From positions 1 through 33,506 of the forward strand of contig JBLFWJ010000011.1 of the NCBI GenBank assembly GCA_047611425.1: DNA of 33,506 nucleotides. The letters are read 5' to 3'. This document shows, piece after piece, positions 15,926-24,456 of this stretch (its first letter is position 1; the number at the start of each line of letters is the position of its first letter). Made by a program: the position numbers and the translations under genes. The notes below the pieces were generated by a model, which did no database searches, was not told the DNA's origin, and worked only from the letters and a program-made list of their open reading frames with translations. Source of the stretch: JBLFWJ01 sp047611425. GTDB lineage: Bacteria > Bacteroidota > Bacteroidia > UBA10329.

Positions 15926-17270
15926 CGAGCGCGAAGGTATTCTTGCGTTCCTTCCATTTTCCTCTAGTGAAATCAGGAAATTGCTGAGGAGCGCTTCCCT
16001 CGGCAATTGACTTTTCAGAGAGTGGAGTGATTACACTCATGGTCGCACCATCATACACATCGATAGGTGCAGGTGCATTCGATTTCACGCATTCTACAAA
16101 TGCATTCATGACGAACCAATCCATTCCTCCGTGTCCGGCCCCAGCTGCCAAATTCTCGTATTTTTTCCAAAGTGGATGGTCGAATTCTTTCATGTAAGCT
16201 TCGTCCGATTCCCACCTATGTGGATTACTTTTTCCTTCTACATAAATGGAATTATTGATGTCCATCCAAAGGCCTTTTTCACCTTGTACTCGAAACCCGA
16301 GTGAATATGGCCTAGGCAAGTTTGTGTCGTGATTTAGCATGATGGTTTCACCATTTGCCGTTTGGATTACGGTGGTCACCACATCTCCCAATTTGAAATC
16401 GACCTTGGTATTAGGATGGTCCTTTCCGCCTTGATCTACCACATAATTATGAAGACCTCGAGCCTTGCTCGAAGTTGAGGTTAGTTGAATGCAGCGGTTT
16501 CCTGCATCAATGTCAATCATTTTGGCAACAGGGCCAAATCCATGTGTTGGGTAAATTTCTCCATCCCGATCAACCGAGTGCTGTGTTCTCCATGCAGATT
16601 CTGAGTAGCCTTTGTCGCCAAACTCTACCCCCTTTCCATAGGCCGACTTTCCATCATTGAATTTCACGTGACGCAAATCGTGTTGATAGCCGCCTTCCAA
16701 ATGGATCAGCTCTCCGAATAAATCTTTCCGAACCATGTTCATTACGGCCATTACATCTCTACGGTAACAGACATTCTCCATGAAATATAGATGTGATCCG
16801 GTTTTTTCATGTGTGTCCACAAGATCCCAACATTGCTGAATAGTTTGGGCACCACAGACTTCCAGTCCTACATATTTTCCAGCATTCATCGAATCAACAG
16901 CCATTTCAAAATGCCACCGCCAAGGCGTGCAAATCAATACGCCATCCAACTCTTTCAAGTCAAGTAACCTTTGATAGGCGTGGTAACCTCCAGTAAAGAT
17001 TTGAGGTTCTTTTTTGCCTTTTTCGATGAATTGCTTTTGAGCTTTTCCGATAGTGATCGGTTCAATATCACACAGGGCAGAAACTTCCACATCATCTCTA
17101 TTAAGAAGTAGACCCAGCAAACTTCGTCCTCGTTCACCAACTCCGATGATTCCGACTTTAATCTTGTTGGACCCAGCTAGAAATAAGGGCTTTCCAAAAG
17201 CTGAATTGGCCACAGCTAAACCAGTTCCTGCTATCGCGGATGTTTTGATAAAATTTCGTCTCGTGTTCAT
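15912..17270 (-). CDS. GH109 alpha-N-acetylgalactosaminidase (Gfo/Idh/MocA fold)
   Basis: A 452-residue NAD-dependent glycosidase. It begins with a twin-arginine signal, MNTRRNFIKTSAIAGTG, so it is exported folded with its cofactor. The Rossmann motif is GIIGVGERGRS (40-50). Residues 165-169 (ENVCY), GYQHDLR (194-200) and especially HSVDRDGEIYPTHGFGPVA (231-249), with Y240 and H243, match the GH109 active site, in which NAD-mediated oxidation/reduction cleaves alpha-linked GalNAc. This separates it from ordinary sugar dehydrogenases of the same fold. It is the first gene of a minus-strand operon with a NahK-like kinase and a dead GH27. A candidate promoter (TCCATTTG, one mismatch) lies about 20 bases upstream. 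Substrate would be terminal alpha-GalNAc of glycoproteins or glycolipids. Confidence 0.85.
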   Translation of the reverse strand: MNTRRNFIKTSAIAGTGLAVANSAFGKPLFLAGSNKIKVGIIGVGERGRSLLGLLLNRDDVEVSALCDIEPITIGKAQKQFIEKGKKEPQIFTGGYHAYQRLLDLKELDGVLICTPWRWHFEMAVDSMNAGKYVGLEVCGAQTIQQCWDLVDTHEKTGSHLYFMENVCYRRDVMAVMNMVRKDLFGELIHLEGGYQHDLRHVKFNDGKSAYGKGVEFGDKGYSESAWRTQHSVDRDGEIYPTHGFGPVAKMIDIDAGNRCIQLTSTSSKARGLHNYVVDQGGKDHPNTKVDFKLGDVVTTVIQTANGETIMLNHDTNLPRPYSLGFRVQGEKGLWMDINNSIYVEGKSNPHRWESDEAYMKEFDHPLWKKYENLAAGAGHGGMDWFVMNAFVECVKSNAPAPIDVYDGATMSVITPLSEKSIAEGSAPQQFPDFTRGKWKERKNTFALDDTY

Positions 17271-17295
17271 GCTTTAAAAGTTTAAAGTGCAAATG

Positions 17296-17366
17296 GACCT
17301 TCGGAAACAACTATTCCATAACGGGAGTTGACTTTTAAGTTTTATCGAGGGTAAAACCCGAAGGTC
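17296..17366. promoter_or_regulatory. 9-base inverted repeat in divergent promoter region
   Basis: GACCTTCGG (17296-17304) and CCGAAGGTC (17358-17366) are exact inverted copies 53 bases apart, in the 193-base gap between the divergent GH109 and cysC genes. A smaller hairpin (GGGT AAA ACCC) sits just inside the right copy. They could be two operator half-sites or a stem in the GH109 leader. Confidence 0.4.
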
Positions 17367-17422
17367 GAAAATCCTCCGAATTCTAGTCTATTTAGGCAAA
17401 GAAATATGTACATAAAAAGGAC

Positions 17423-17453
17423 TTTGAACCCTTAAAGACTCTTAGTATCTTTG
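17423..17453 (+). promoter_or_regulatory. Canonical Bacteroidota promoter of the cysCDN operon
   Basis: TTTG at 17423-17426 and TATCTTTG at 17446-17453 are separated by 19 bases, matching the TTTG...TAnnTTTG consensus at the expected spacing. The box ends ten bases before the cysC ATG, giving a very short leader. It is the best promoter in the window. Confidence 0.75.
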
Positions 17454-17463
17454 CGGCCTGAAA

Positions 17464-18066
17464 ATGACCCCTAAGCCCTCAAATATTCACACCACGTTTG
17501 ATCGCCTCATTCAGCGTTCTGATAAAGAGCAAATGCTTAATCAGAATGGAATGGTGATTTGGATGACAGGACTGTCCGGATCTGGTAAGACAACAATTGC
17601 CGTGGCTCTGGAAAAACTTCTTGCGGCTGAAGGTGTGATTACTCAGGTATTAGACGGTGATAATATTCGATCTGGGATTAACAACAACCTTGGTTTTTCG
17701 GACGAGGATAGAACCGAGAACATCCGCAGAATCGCTGAAGTCTCGAGGCTTTTTGTGAATTGCGGAATCGTCACTCTAAACTGTTTTGTGAGCCCGACCA
17801 AGGCAATTCGCCAACAGGCCAAAGACCTTATTGGAGATGACATGTTGGAGGTGTTCGTAAACACGAGCTTTGAAGAGTGTGAGCGAAGAGATGTGAAGGG
17901 TTTGTACGCCAAAGCAAGAGCTGGCGAGATTAAGAATTTTACTGGATTGGATGCTCCATTTGAGGCTCCGGAAAATCCAGCGGTTGATGTAAAAACGATA
18001 AACCGTTCCGTTGAGGAATGTGCCAAACAAATATTTGATGCGGTTTTTCCGCGAATTAAATCCTAA
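17464..18066 (+). CDS. cysC: Adenylylsulfate (APS) kinase
   Basis: A 200-residue cytoplasmic kinase making PAPS from APS and ATP. The P-loop GLSGSGKT is at 36-43, followed by LDGDNIRSGINNNLGFSDEDRTENIRR split across 60-80 (D61GDNIR binds APS), the family segment CFVSPTKAIRQQA and the C-terminal GLYAKARAGEIKNFTGLDAPFE. Length matches the E. coli enzyme. It opens the sulfate-activation operon and ends four bases before cysD. Having cysC with cysDN means the operon yields PAPS, either for reduction or for sulfotransferases. Confidence 0.95.
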   Translation: MTPKPSNIHTTFDRLIQRSDKEQMLNQNGMVIWMTGLSGSGKTTIAVALEKLLAAEGVITQVLDGDNIRSGINNNLGFSDEDRTENIRRIAEVSRLFVNCGIVTLNCFVSPTKAIRQQAKDLIGDDMLEVFVNTSFEECERRDVKGLYAKARAGEIKNFTGLDAPFEAPENPAVDVKTINRSVEECAKQIFDAVFPRIKS

Positions 18067-18070
18067 AGAA

Positions 18071-18976
18071 ATGGATTCATACAAACTGACACACTTACGA
18101 GAACTTGAAGCGGAATCGATGTACGTGCTTCGTGAAGTTGCCGCTCAATTCGAAAACCCAGTTCTCCTATTTTCTGGAGGAAAGGACTCGATTGTAATGA
18201 CACATCTGGCGCGAAAGGCATTCTTTCCGGCCAAGATTCCATTTCCGTTGATGCACATTGATACGGGCCATAATTTCCAAGAGACCTTGGGTTTTAGGGA
18301 TAAGATGGTTGACGAGATCGGAGCAAGGTTGATTGTTGCATCTGTTCAGGACAGCATTGACAAAGGTCGTGTTGTGGAGGAAAAAGGTGTGAACGCCAGC
18401 CGAAATGCGCTGCAAATCACCCCACTTTTAGATGCCATTGAAGAGCACAAATTCGACTGTGCCATGGGAGGAGCAAGAAGGGATGAAGAGAAAGCTCGAG
18501 CAAAAGAGCGTTTCTTTTCTCATCGTGATGACTTTGGGCAATGGGATCCAAAAAACCAGCGACCAGAATTGTGGAACATCTTCAACGGAAAGAAAAATAT
18601 GGGCGAGCACTTCCGTGTTTTCCCTATTTCTAATTGGACGGAAATGGATGTTTGGCAATACATTTTGCTTGAAGACATCGACATTCCAAATCTCTATTTC
18701 ACGCATATGCGAAAGTGTTTTGAGCGTGATGGAAACCTATTGGCACATGCCGACTTCATGCAGTTGAAAGACAACGAAGAGGTAAAAGAGATGCAAGTTC
18801 GATTTAGAACAATTGGTGACTTGACCTGTACCGGAGCTACTTTATCGACAGCATCAACATTGGAGGATATCATTGATGAAGTTGCTTCAACAAGAGTTAC
18901 CGAAAGAGGCGGAAGGTCCGATGATAAGCGGTCTGAGGCTGCGATGGAAGACAGAAAGAAGCAGGGATACTTCTGA
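18071..18976 (+). CDS. cysD: Sulfate adenylyltransferase subunit 2
   Basis: A 301-residue ATP sulfurylase catalytic subunit. The PP-loop LLFSGGKDS is at 32-40; HIDTGHNFQET and GGARRDEEKARAKERFFSHRD are further CysD hallmarks, as is the C-terminal RVTERGGRSDDKRSEAAMEDRKKQGYF, split as RVTERGGRSDDK and SEAAMEDRKKQGYF. It works with the GTPase CysN to make APS from sulfate and ATP. I start at ATG 18071, which gives the standard N-terminus MDSYKLTHLRELEAESMYVLREV, given here as MDSYKLTHLRELEAESMY; a longer frame reaching into cysC adds nothing conserved. In most genomes cysN follows directly; here a four-helix-bundle gene with inverted ends intervenes, starting exactly at the cysD stop. Confidence 0.96.
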   Translation: MDSYKLTHLRELEAESMYVLREVAAQFENPVLLFSGGKDSIVMTHLARKAFFPAKIPFPLMHIDTGHNFQETLGFRDKMVDEIGARLIVASVQDSIDKGRVVEEKGVNASRNALQITPLLDAIEEHKFDCAMGGARRDEEKARAKERFFSHRDDFGQWDPKNQRPELWNIFNGKKNMGEHFRVFPISNWTEMDVWQYILLEDIDIPNLYFTHMRKCFERDGNLLAHADFMQLKDNEEVKEMQVRFRTIGDLTCTGATLSTASTLEDIIDEVASTRVTERGGRSDDKRSEAAMEDRKKQGYF

Positions 18977-19404
18977 AAAATGAAATTTGAAGGATGAAAC
19001 CTGAAACGGATGCCGCTGTCTCACATGTTGATCTTAAGGATCGAACAAAGCAGTTTTCCTTACCGATGATTAAACCATATCAGGCGTTACCCAAAACAAC
19101 CGAAGCTCAAATTATCGGTAAGCAGGTATTGAGGTCTGGAACATCGGTTGGAGCAAACACCAGAGCGGCATTCAGGGGACAAAGCAGTAAGGAGTTTAAA
19201 GCCAAGTTGGGAATCGTAATTGAAGAAGCAGATGAGAGTGTTTTTTGGTTGGAAATCCTGAACGAAGCAGGAATTCTTGATCATTCGAAAACAAAGGATT
19301 TAAAGAACGAGGCCGATCAACTGGTTTCAATATTTGTATCAATAGTAAAGAGGTGAAGATGAACTGGTTTCAAGTTTCAGCCTTCACACTTCATATTTTA
19401 TTTT
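18974..19404. mobile_element. IVS-like element with inverted ends between cysD and cysN
   Basis: The four-helix-bundle gene is framed by inverted repeats: GATGAAACCTGAAAC (18993-19007) and GTTTCAAGTTTCAGC (19367-19381), complementary at 13 of 15 positions. Flanking A/T-rich TGAAATTTGAAG and CTTCACACTTCATATTTTA stretches extend the similarity to roughly 18974 and 19404. The whole insert runs from the cysD stop to three bases before the cysN ATG. This stem-plus-ORF design recalls the intervening sequences of 23S rRNA genes, which carry the same protein family. No transposase is present, so mobility would have to be in trans. Target-site duplications could not be made out. Confidence 0.6.
18994..19356 (+). 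CDS. Four-helix bundle protein (23S rRNA IVS / S23 family)
   Basis: A 120-residue, mainly alpha-helical protein of the S23/IVS four-helix bundle family. The conserved core is visible: IGKQVLRSGTSVGANTRAAF (41-60), the RGQSSKEFKAKLGIVIEEADES stretch (61-82) and FWLEILNEAGIL (83-95). Relatives are encoded in intervening sequences of 23S rRNA genes, as solitary genes in many Bacteroidota, and as Avd accessory proteins of diversity-generating retroelements; they form pentameric basic barrels that bind nucleic acid. Here the ATG lies inside the left inverted repeat and the stop lies ten bases before the right one. No reverse transcriptase is nearby. It has no evident link to sulfate metabolism and looks like a passenger. 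Confidence 0.85.
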   Translation: MKPETDAAVSHVDLKDRTKQFSLPMIKPYQALPKTTEAQIIGKQVLRSGTSVGANTRAAFRGQSSKEFKAKLGIVIEEADESVFWLEILNEAGILDHSKTKDLKNEADQLVSIFVSIVKR

Positions 19405-19407
19405 GAC

Positions 19408-20694
19408 ATGGAAGAAGTAATAGAAAAGTACGACACCAAAGGCTACCTCGATATGGAGCTACTTCGATTCACCACAGCTGGTAGCGTGGATGATGGGAAA
19501 AGCACCTTGATTGGAAGACTTTTGTACGATAGCAAATCCATTTTTGAAGACCAGATGGAAGCCATAGAATCGGCAAGCAAAAAGAAGGGAGAAGCGACCG
19601 TAAACTTGGCCCTATTGACCGATGGATTGCGTGCCGAACGTGAGCAAGGAATTACGATAGACGTGGCCTACAGATACTTCGCTACGCCAAAACGTAAGTT
19701 CATTATTGCGGATACACCTGGACATATTCAGTATACCCGAAACATGGTTACTGGTGCCAGTACCGCCAACATGGCCATCATTCTTGTTGATGCAAGACAT
19801 GGCGTTATTGAGCAGACCAAGCGTCATGCGTATATCGCGTCTTTGCTTCAAATTCCACACGTTGTTGTTTGTGTGAATAAGATGGACCTTGTTGATCATG
19901 GTGAAGAAGCGTATGAAAAAGTACGTCACACATTCGAAGACTTCTCATCGAAGTTGGCTATAAAGGATGTTCGTTTTGTACCGATTAGTGCACTTAATGG
20001 AGACAACGTTGTAGATCGATCAACCAACATGGATTGGTATCAAGGTCCAACCTTGATGCATATTTTAGAGAACGTTCACATTGGTAGCGATCATAATCAT
20101 ATTGACTCTCGATTTGCTGTTCAATATGTGGTTAGACCAATGACTACAGAGTATCATGATTACCGTGGGTATGCTGGCCGAGTTGGTGGAGGTATTTACC
20201 GACCAGGTGATGAAGTTGCGGTTCTTCCTTCAGGATTTACTTCGAAGATTAAATCAATTGACTCCATGAATGGCCCGATTGAGGCAGCGTTTCCACCAAT
20301 GTCAGTAACGATGACCTTGGAGGATGAAATCGACATTAGCCGTGGAGACATGATTGTGAAGGTTGGGAACCAACCAAAGAAGGAGCAAGAAGTTGACGTG
20401 ATGGTTTGCTGGATGGGCGAAAAGCCCTTGCAAGTTGGTGGTAAATATGCCTTGAAGCACACATCCCGAGATGCTCGATGCATTGTAAAGGAAGTGAAGT
20501 ACAAAATGAACATCAACACACTTCAAAAGGAAGAAGGCGACCAAACGATTGGTTTGAATGACATTGGTAGAATTTCACTTCGAACCACGATTCCTTTGTT
20601 TTTCGATGGATATCGAAAGAATCGGGCAACAGGAAGTTTGGTCTTGATAGACGAAGCGACCAATAATACCGTTGGTGCCTGCATGGTGGTCTAA
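19408..20694 (+). CDS. cysN: Sulfate adenylyltransferase subunit 1 (GTPase)
   Basis: A 428-residue elongation-factor-like GTPase that couples GTP hydrolysis to APS formation by CysD. G-domain motifs in order: P-loop GSVDDGKS (25-32), DGLRAEREQGITIDVAYRYF, split as DGLRAEREQGIT and IDVAYRYF (switch I), DTPGH, and NKMD. Two beta-barrel domains follow. It lacks a fused APS kinase domain, consistent with a separate cysC at the head of the operon. Length is slightly shorter than E. coli CysN (about 475). The ATG is only three bases after the presumed end of the IVS-like element, so its translation signal may now derive from that element. Confidence 0.95.
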   Translation: MEEVIEKYDTKGYLDMELLRFTTAGSVDDGKSTLIGRLLYDSKSIFEDQMEAIESASKKKGEATVNLALLTDGLRAEREQGITIDVAYRYFATPKRKFIIADTPGHIQYTRNMVTGASTANMAIILVDARHGVIEQTKRHAYIASLLQIPHVVVCVNKMDLVDHGEEAYEKVRHTFEDFSSKLAIKDVRFVPISALNGDNVVDRSTNMDWYQGPTLMHILENVHIGSDHNHIDSRFAVQYVVRPMTTEYHDYRGYAGRVGGGIYRPGDEVAVLPSGFTSKIKSIDSMNGPIEAAFPPMSVTMTLEDEIDISRGDMIVKVGNQPKKEQEVDVMVCWMGEKPLQVGGKYALKHTSRDARCIVKEVKYKMNINTLQKEEGDQTIGLNDIGRISLRTTIPLFFDGYRKNRATGSLVLIDEATNNTVGACMVV

Positions 20695-20727
20695 ATCCAC
20701 TAGCGGATCATCGCTAACTTTACATCC

Positions 20728-22089
20728 ATGAGCTTACCTGATTTCAGCAAAGCGAACATTCTCGTCATTGGTGATGTGATCCTTGATCGCTACATGAATG
20801 GCGATGTGAATCGGACTTCGCCAGAAGCACCCGTTCCAGTTATGCTCTTTAAGAATGAGCATCACACAATTGGTGGGGCTGCAAATGTGGCGCACAATGC
20901 CAGCTCACTTGGTGTTACAACCAAATTATTTGGTTTGATCGGTAACGACCCCAACGGGAGAACGGTGGAGTCCAGATGCAACGAATGTGGTATTGAAGCA
21001 GAGCTTCAAATCGTTGGTTTTCCAACGATCACGAAAACTCGGGTTGTCGCAAATGGTCAGCAAATAGTGCGAATTGATCAGGAAGAGACAATCAAAATAG
21101 AGCAGGAAGAGGAGGGCGAGTTTGTCCGGTTGATTAAAGATCAGGCTAAAGGAGTTGGAGCCATCATTCTTTCAGATTATGGCAAAGGAACGTTGAGCGA
21201 TGGCATTATTCGGAAAGTAAAAGCGTTCTGTTTAGAAATGGAACTGCCTTTATTCATTGATCCGAAGGGGATGAATTGGGAAAAATACCGAGGCGCATTT
21301 CTGCTCTCACCCAATTTGAAAGAACTTTCAGAAGCCTTTGGGGAATTACTTCCAAATGAAGATAAAGCAGTTGAAAAGGCGGCCCAATCCATCCGACAGA
21401 AATTGAACCTCACCAATTTATTGGTTACCCGATCATCAAAAGGAATGACCTTGGTGAATGAATCTGGAGCAGTTCATTTTAAAGCTAAATCAAGAGAAGT
21501 TTTTGATGTGAGCGGAGCCGGAGATACCGTAATGGCGGTGATGGCTTCGGCATATTCAGCTGGTTCAGACCTGAATAGTGCTGTGGAGGTTGCAAATACC
21601 GCAGCTGGAATTGTGATTGGAAAATTAGGAACAGCAACGGTTTCTTTAGAGGAATTAAAGGCTGCAAAAACGCCTTCCAATGATTCTCAATCTAATCCGA
21701 AGAAGTCTGTTGTATTCACCAATGGATGTTTTGATGTTCTACATGCCGGACACGTGAAACTTCTACAAGAAGCAAAATCGCTAGGTACCGAATTGGTCGT
21801 TGGATTGAACAGCGATGCTTCGGTAGCTAGACTAAAAGGACACAATAGACCAGTGAATAAGCTGGAAGATCGAGTTGCTGTTCTCAGCGCTTTGTCCAGT
21901 GTTGACCGAGTAATTGTTTTTGAAGAGGATACCCCTGAACGGTTACTTTCTGAACTGAAACCAGAGATTCTGGTCAAAGGTTCCGACTATCAAGAACATG
22001 AAGTGGTAGGGAGAGAGCACGCTGGCAAAGTTGTGTTGGTCGACTTGCTACCGGGCAGATCAACAACCGGTATTCTAAGCAAATCTTAA
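20728..22089 (+). CDS. hldE: Bifunctional heptose-7-phosphate kinase / heptose-1-phosphate adenylyltransferase
   Basis: A 453-residue two-domain enzyme of ADP-heptose synthesis for LPS core. Residues 1 to about 315 are a PfkB-type kinase (NILVIGDVILDRYMNGDVNR at the start; N-terminal GGAANVAHN; catalytic GAGDT at 263-267). Residues from about 327 are a cytidylyltransferase-like adenylyltransferase with VVFTNGCFDVLHAGH (HAGH 339-342) and VKGSDYQ near the end. A TAACTTTA sequence five bases before the ATG resembles a -7 box, so the gene may have its own promoter as well as read-through from cysN 33 bases upstream. It converges on the TonB receptor gene, ten bases apart. Confidence 0.95.
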   Translation: MSLPDFSKANILVIGDVILDRYMNGDVNRTSPEAPVPVMLFKNEHHTIGGAANVAHNASSLGVTTKLFGLIGNDPNGRTVESRCNECGIEAELQIVGFPTITKTRVVANGQQIVRIDQEETIKIEQEEEGEFVRLIKDQAKGVGAIILSDYGKGTLSDGIIRKVKAFCLEMELPLFIDPKGMNWEKYRGAFLLSPNLKELSEAFGELLPNEDKAVEKAAQSIRQKLNLTNLLVTRSSKGMTLVNESGAVHFKAKSREVFDVSGAGDTVMAVMASAYSAGSDLNSAVEVANTAAGIVIGKLGTATVSLEELKAAKTPSNDSQSNPKKSVVFTNGCFDVLHAGHVKLLQEAKSLGTELVVGLNSDASVARLKGHNRPVNKLEDRVAVLSALSSVDRVIVFEEDTPERLLSELKPEILVKGSDYQEHEVVGREHAGKVVLVDLLPGRSTTGILSKS

Positions 22090-22098
22090 CCTCATTGT

Positions 22099-24456
22099 CT
22101 ACAGATCAAACTGTAGCTGGAAAGTGTAGTTCCTGATTGGTTCGGCCTTACTTGGCCTAATCGCATAAAGCTTATTTCCTATGTTTTTCACGATAAATCC
22201 AACCCGCATGAACTTGAGAACCTGGTAGGATATTCGAGCATCGAATATGAGGTCTCCTGCTTGATGCAACTTGGCATACGCGGTCATTGCTTCTTCGCCT
22301 TCTACAGTTCCCGACACTAAGTTGATTGCCTCCACGGCTGTCCCAGGTAGGTATTCAGGGAAACTACCGTAGAATATAGCTCCTCCAATACTCAGGTTTT
22401 TGTACGATAATTCTAAGTCACCAACGATTTGTTGCCTGCTTCTGAATTGAAGCAGTCGCTGACTAGGAATAGAGTCGGCTCTTTGAAACATGTACTGGAA
22501 AAACTCGCTGGCGTATTGGTTTGAACCAATGCTTTTTGCCGAGTCAAGATTCATTGGGTAGTTATAGGTGAATCCTATCAAGGCAGTCACTCCAATCGGC
22601 CCGATTTTCCCCTTACTTGCGAACGTGAATTCCATGCCGGTTATAAGCGCATCTTCAACATTAATAGGGTGAAGACCGACCAAATAACTTTCGTTTAAGC
22701 CGTTGAATAAAACCGTATCCGCTCCAAACCGACTTACAAATCGGTATTCGACCAACTGCTTGTATTGCTGATAAAAGAACGCGAGGTCTAAGTAACCCAC
22801 CCACTTTTTCAATCTGAACATTTGCTTCAGTCCAAGCTCGGCTCCAAGTCCTCTTTCTGGTTGTAAGTCACTGTTTGGAATTACCCGAATCAGAGAATTC
22901 AATTCATCATCTAAGAAACGTTCTGCAATGGTTGGTAAACGATATGATTGACCGAAAGATCCGCGGAAATACGTGCCAAGACCAACTTTGTAGTTAAATC
23001 CAGACCTGAAAATAGGAAGGCTAGATTCAGTAAAATCATCCACCCCTAGGATTTCATATCGACCGCCTACAACTGCGGATAGACGTTTGTTCTTGCTTTT
23101 GTATTCGCCTTGTAAATACCCAGCACCACTGTAAGTTACACGTGTCTTTGAGTAAAGATTACTGTGAGAAAAGCTTAAAGAAAGCGGGAGTCCAGCGGTC
23201 AAAACAACTATTCGCCATCGCTTTTGATACTGGTAATTCACCGTTGCTGTATGGGATACAGCGGGTTTGGTAGCATCACCTATAAACGGAATGCGTTTTA
23301 TCATGAGGTAACGCATATCCAATCGATGCCGATTTCCTGAGCCATCTAGATAATTGAAATGTGGGTCAAGGTTCAGCCTTGCATATTGGTCAGTACTAGG
23401 TTGCAGCGATTGAAGCGGACCGTTTACCGGGTTTTGTGAAAGAAAAAATCGACCACTTCGCTCGGCCGAAAAATTGCCGTTCAGCCCGTAGGTCATACCC
23501 CTCTTTTTCTGGTTGTGAAACCGAGTTTTGAAATTGAATCCGCCTCTAAATTCATCAGCGAATTGCAAGTAACTCCGATGGTTGAGGATGTTGCCACCAA
23601 AGATAAAATCCATGTTTTTGATCTTTCTCATGTGGCTGAAAGAGAAGCCCATTTTGTTTCTCACCTCATCATTACCCCACCAACGAACCGAGTCAGGACT
23701 GGGGGTATCATACACACCCATATAAACCGTGGCTTTGGTTTTAGGCTCGGCTGATTTTGGCCAAGCCGTGCGAACATTTACAACACCATTCAATGCTGAA
23801 GAACCGTATACCACGCTTGAGGAGCCCTTGATCACTTCGATCTGTTCTACATTCTCCAATGGCGCGCCACCCAACTGGGCTTCTCCAAGATCAGGGCTCA
23901 TGAATGAAACTCCGTCCATCATCACGGCTGTTCGCGACCCAATTCCGTAGCTGTAACTGCTTCCTCCTCTAATACTGATCTGGCTATCCTGGATTAAAAC
24001 GCCTGGTGTTTTCTTCACTGCTTCGCCAACATCCGTGGCGTTATTATTTCGCAAAAGCTTCTCATCAACGATGTCCATTGAGACAGTTTCCTCGGCAATA
24101 CTTTTTTCATATTGACTGGCAGAAATCACGACAAAATCCAATTCGTTGGTCTGAATATTTAAGGAAATATTAAGTGATAGGCTATTTCCATCGGAGAGGT
24201 CGATTAGCCGAGTTTCGGATTTGTATCCAATAAAACTGAAGCTGATTTCGTGCTTTTCGTTGGTTAATTCCAGGGTGTATTTTCCATCAAGGTCGGTTGT
24301 AACACCGGTTTTTCCATCGGAAACCACGTTGGCACCAATCAATGTTTCGGTGCTAGATCGGTCTTTGACGATTCCGGTCAGTTTTACCTTTTGGGCAAAC
24401 CCAGAAATAGAAAGAATCGATAATGCTAAAAGAAGGATTGAGTGTTGAATGCGCAA
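22099..24456 (-). CDS. TonB-dependent outer-membrane receptor
   Basis: A 785-residue outer-membrane transporter. Residues 1-22 are a signal peptide ending GFAQ; 25-105 form a carboxypeptidase-regulatory-like domain (KLTGIVKDRSSTETLIGANV); 125-230 are the plug, with KKTPGVLIQDSQISIRGGSS and VEVIKG-type motif QIEVIKGSSSVVYGSSALNG; the rest is a beta-barrel ending in aromatic FQLQFDL. Several LQPERG and YRLPTIAERF barrel landmarks are present. No SusD partner is adjacent, so it is more like a siderophore, metal or vitamin receptor than a glycan SusC. The start codon is TTG at 24454-24456: the signal peptide begins at that codon, no ATG is in frame nearby, and a stop lies 18 bases upstream. Confidence 0.92.
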   Translation of the reverse strand: MRIQHSILLLALSILSISGFAQKVKLTGIVKDRSSTETLIGANVVSDGKTGVTTDLDGKYTLELTNEKHEISFSFIGYKSETRLIDLSDGNSLSLNISLNIQTNELDFVVISASQYEKSIAEETVSMDIVDEKLLRNNNATDVGEAVKKTPGVLIQDSQISIRGGSSYSYGIGSRTAVMMDGVSFMSPDLGEAQLGGAPLENVEQIEVIKGSSSVVYGSSALNGVVNVRTAWPKSAEPKTKATVYMGVYDTPSPDSVRWWGNDEVRNKMGFSFSHMRKIKNMDFIFGGNILNHRSYLQFADEFRGGFNFKTRFHNQKKRGMTYGLNGNFSAERSGRFFLSQNPVNGPLQSLQPSTDQYARLNLDPHFNYLDGSGNRHRLDMRYLMIKRIPFIGDATKPAVSHTATVNYQYQKRWRIVVLTAGLPLSLSFSHSNLYSKTRVTYSGAGYLQGEYKSKNKRLSAVVGGRYEILGVDDFTESSLPIFRSGFNYKVGLGTYFRGSFGQSYRLPTIAERFLDDELNSLIRVIPNSDLQPERGLGAELGLKQMFRLKKWVGYLDLAFFYQQYKQLVEYRFVSRFGADTVLFNGLNESYLVGLHPINVEDALITGMEFTFASKGKIGPIGVTALIGFTYNYPMNLDSAKSIGSNQYASEFFQYMFQRADSIPSQRLLQFRSRQQIVGDLELSYKNLSIGGAIFYGSFPEYLPGTAVEAINLVSGTVEGEEAMTAYAKLHQAGDLIFDARISYQVLKFMRVGFIVKNIGNKLYAIRPSKAEPIRNYTFQLQFDL

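Noticed and set aside
18994..19356. Avd accessory gene of a diversity-generating retroelement
   Set aside because: No reverse transcriptase, template repeat or variable repeat can be seen in the window; the family alone is not enough.
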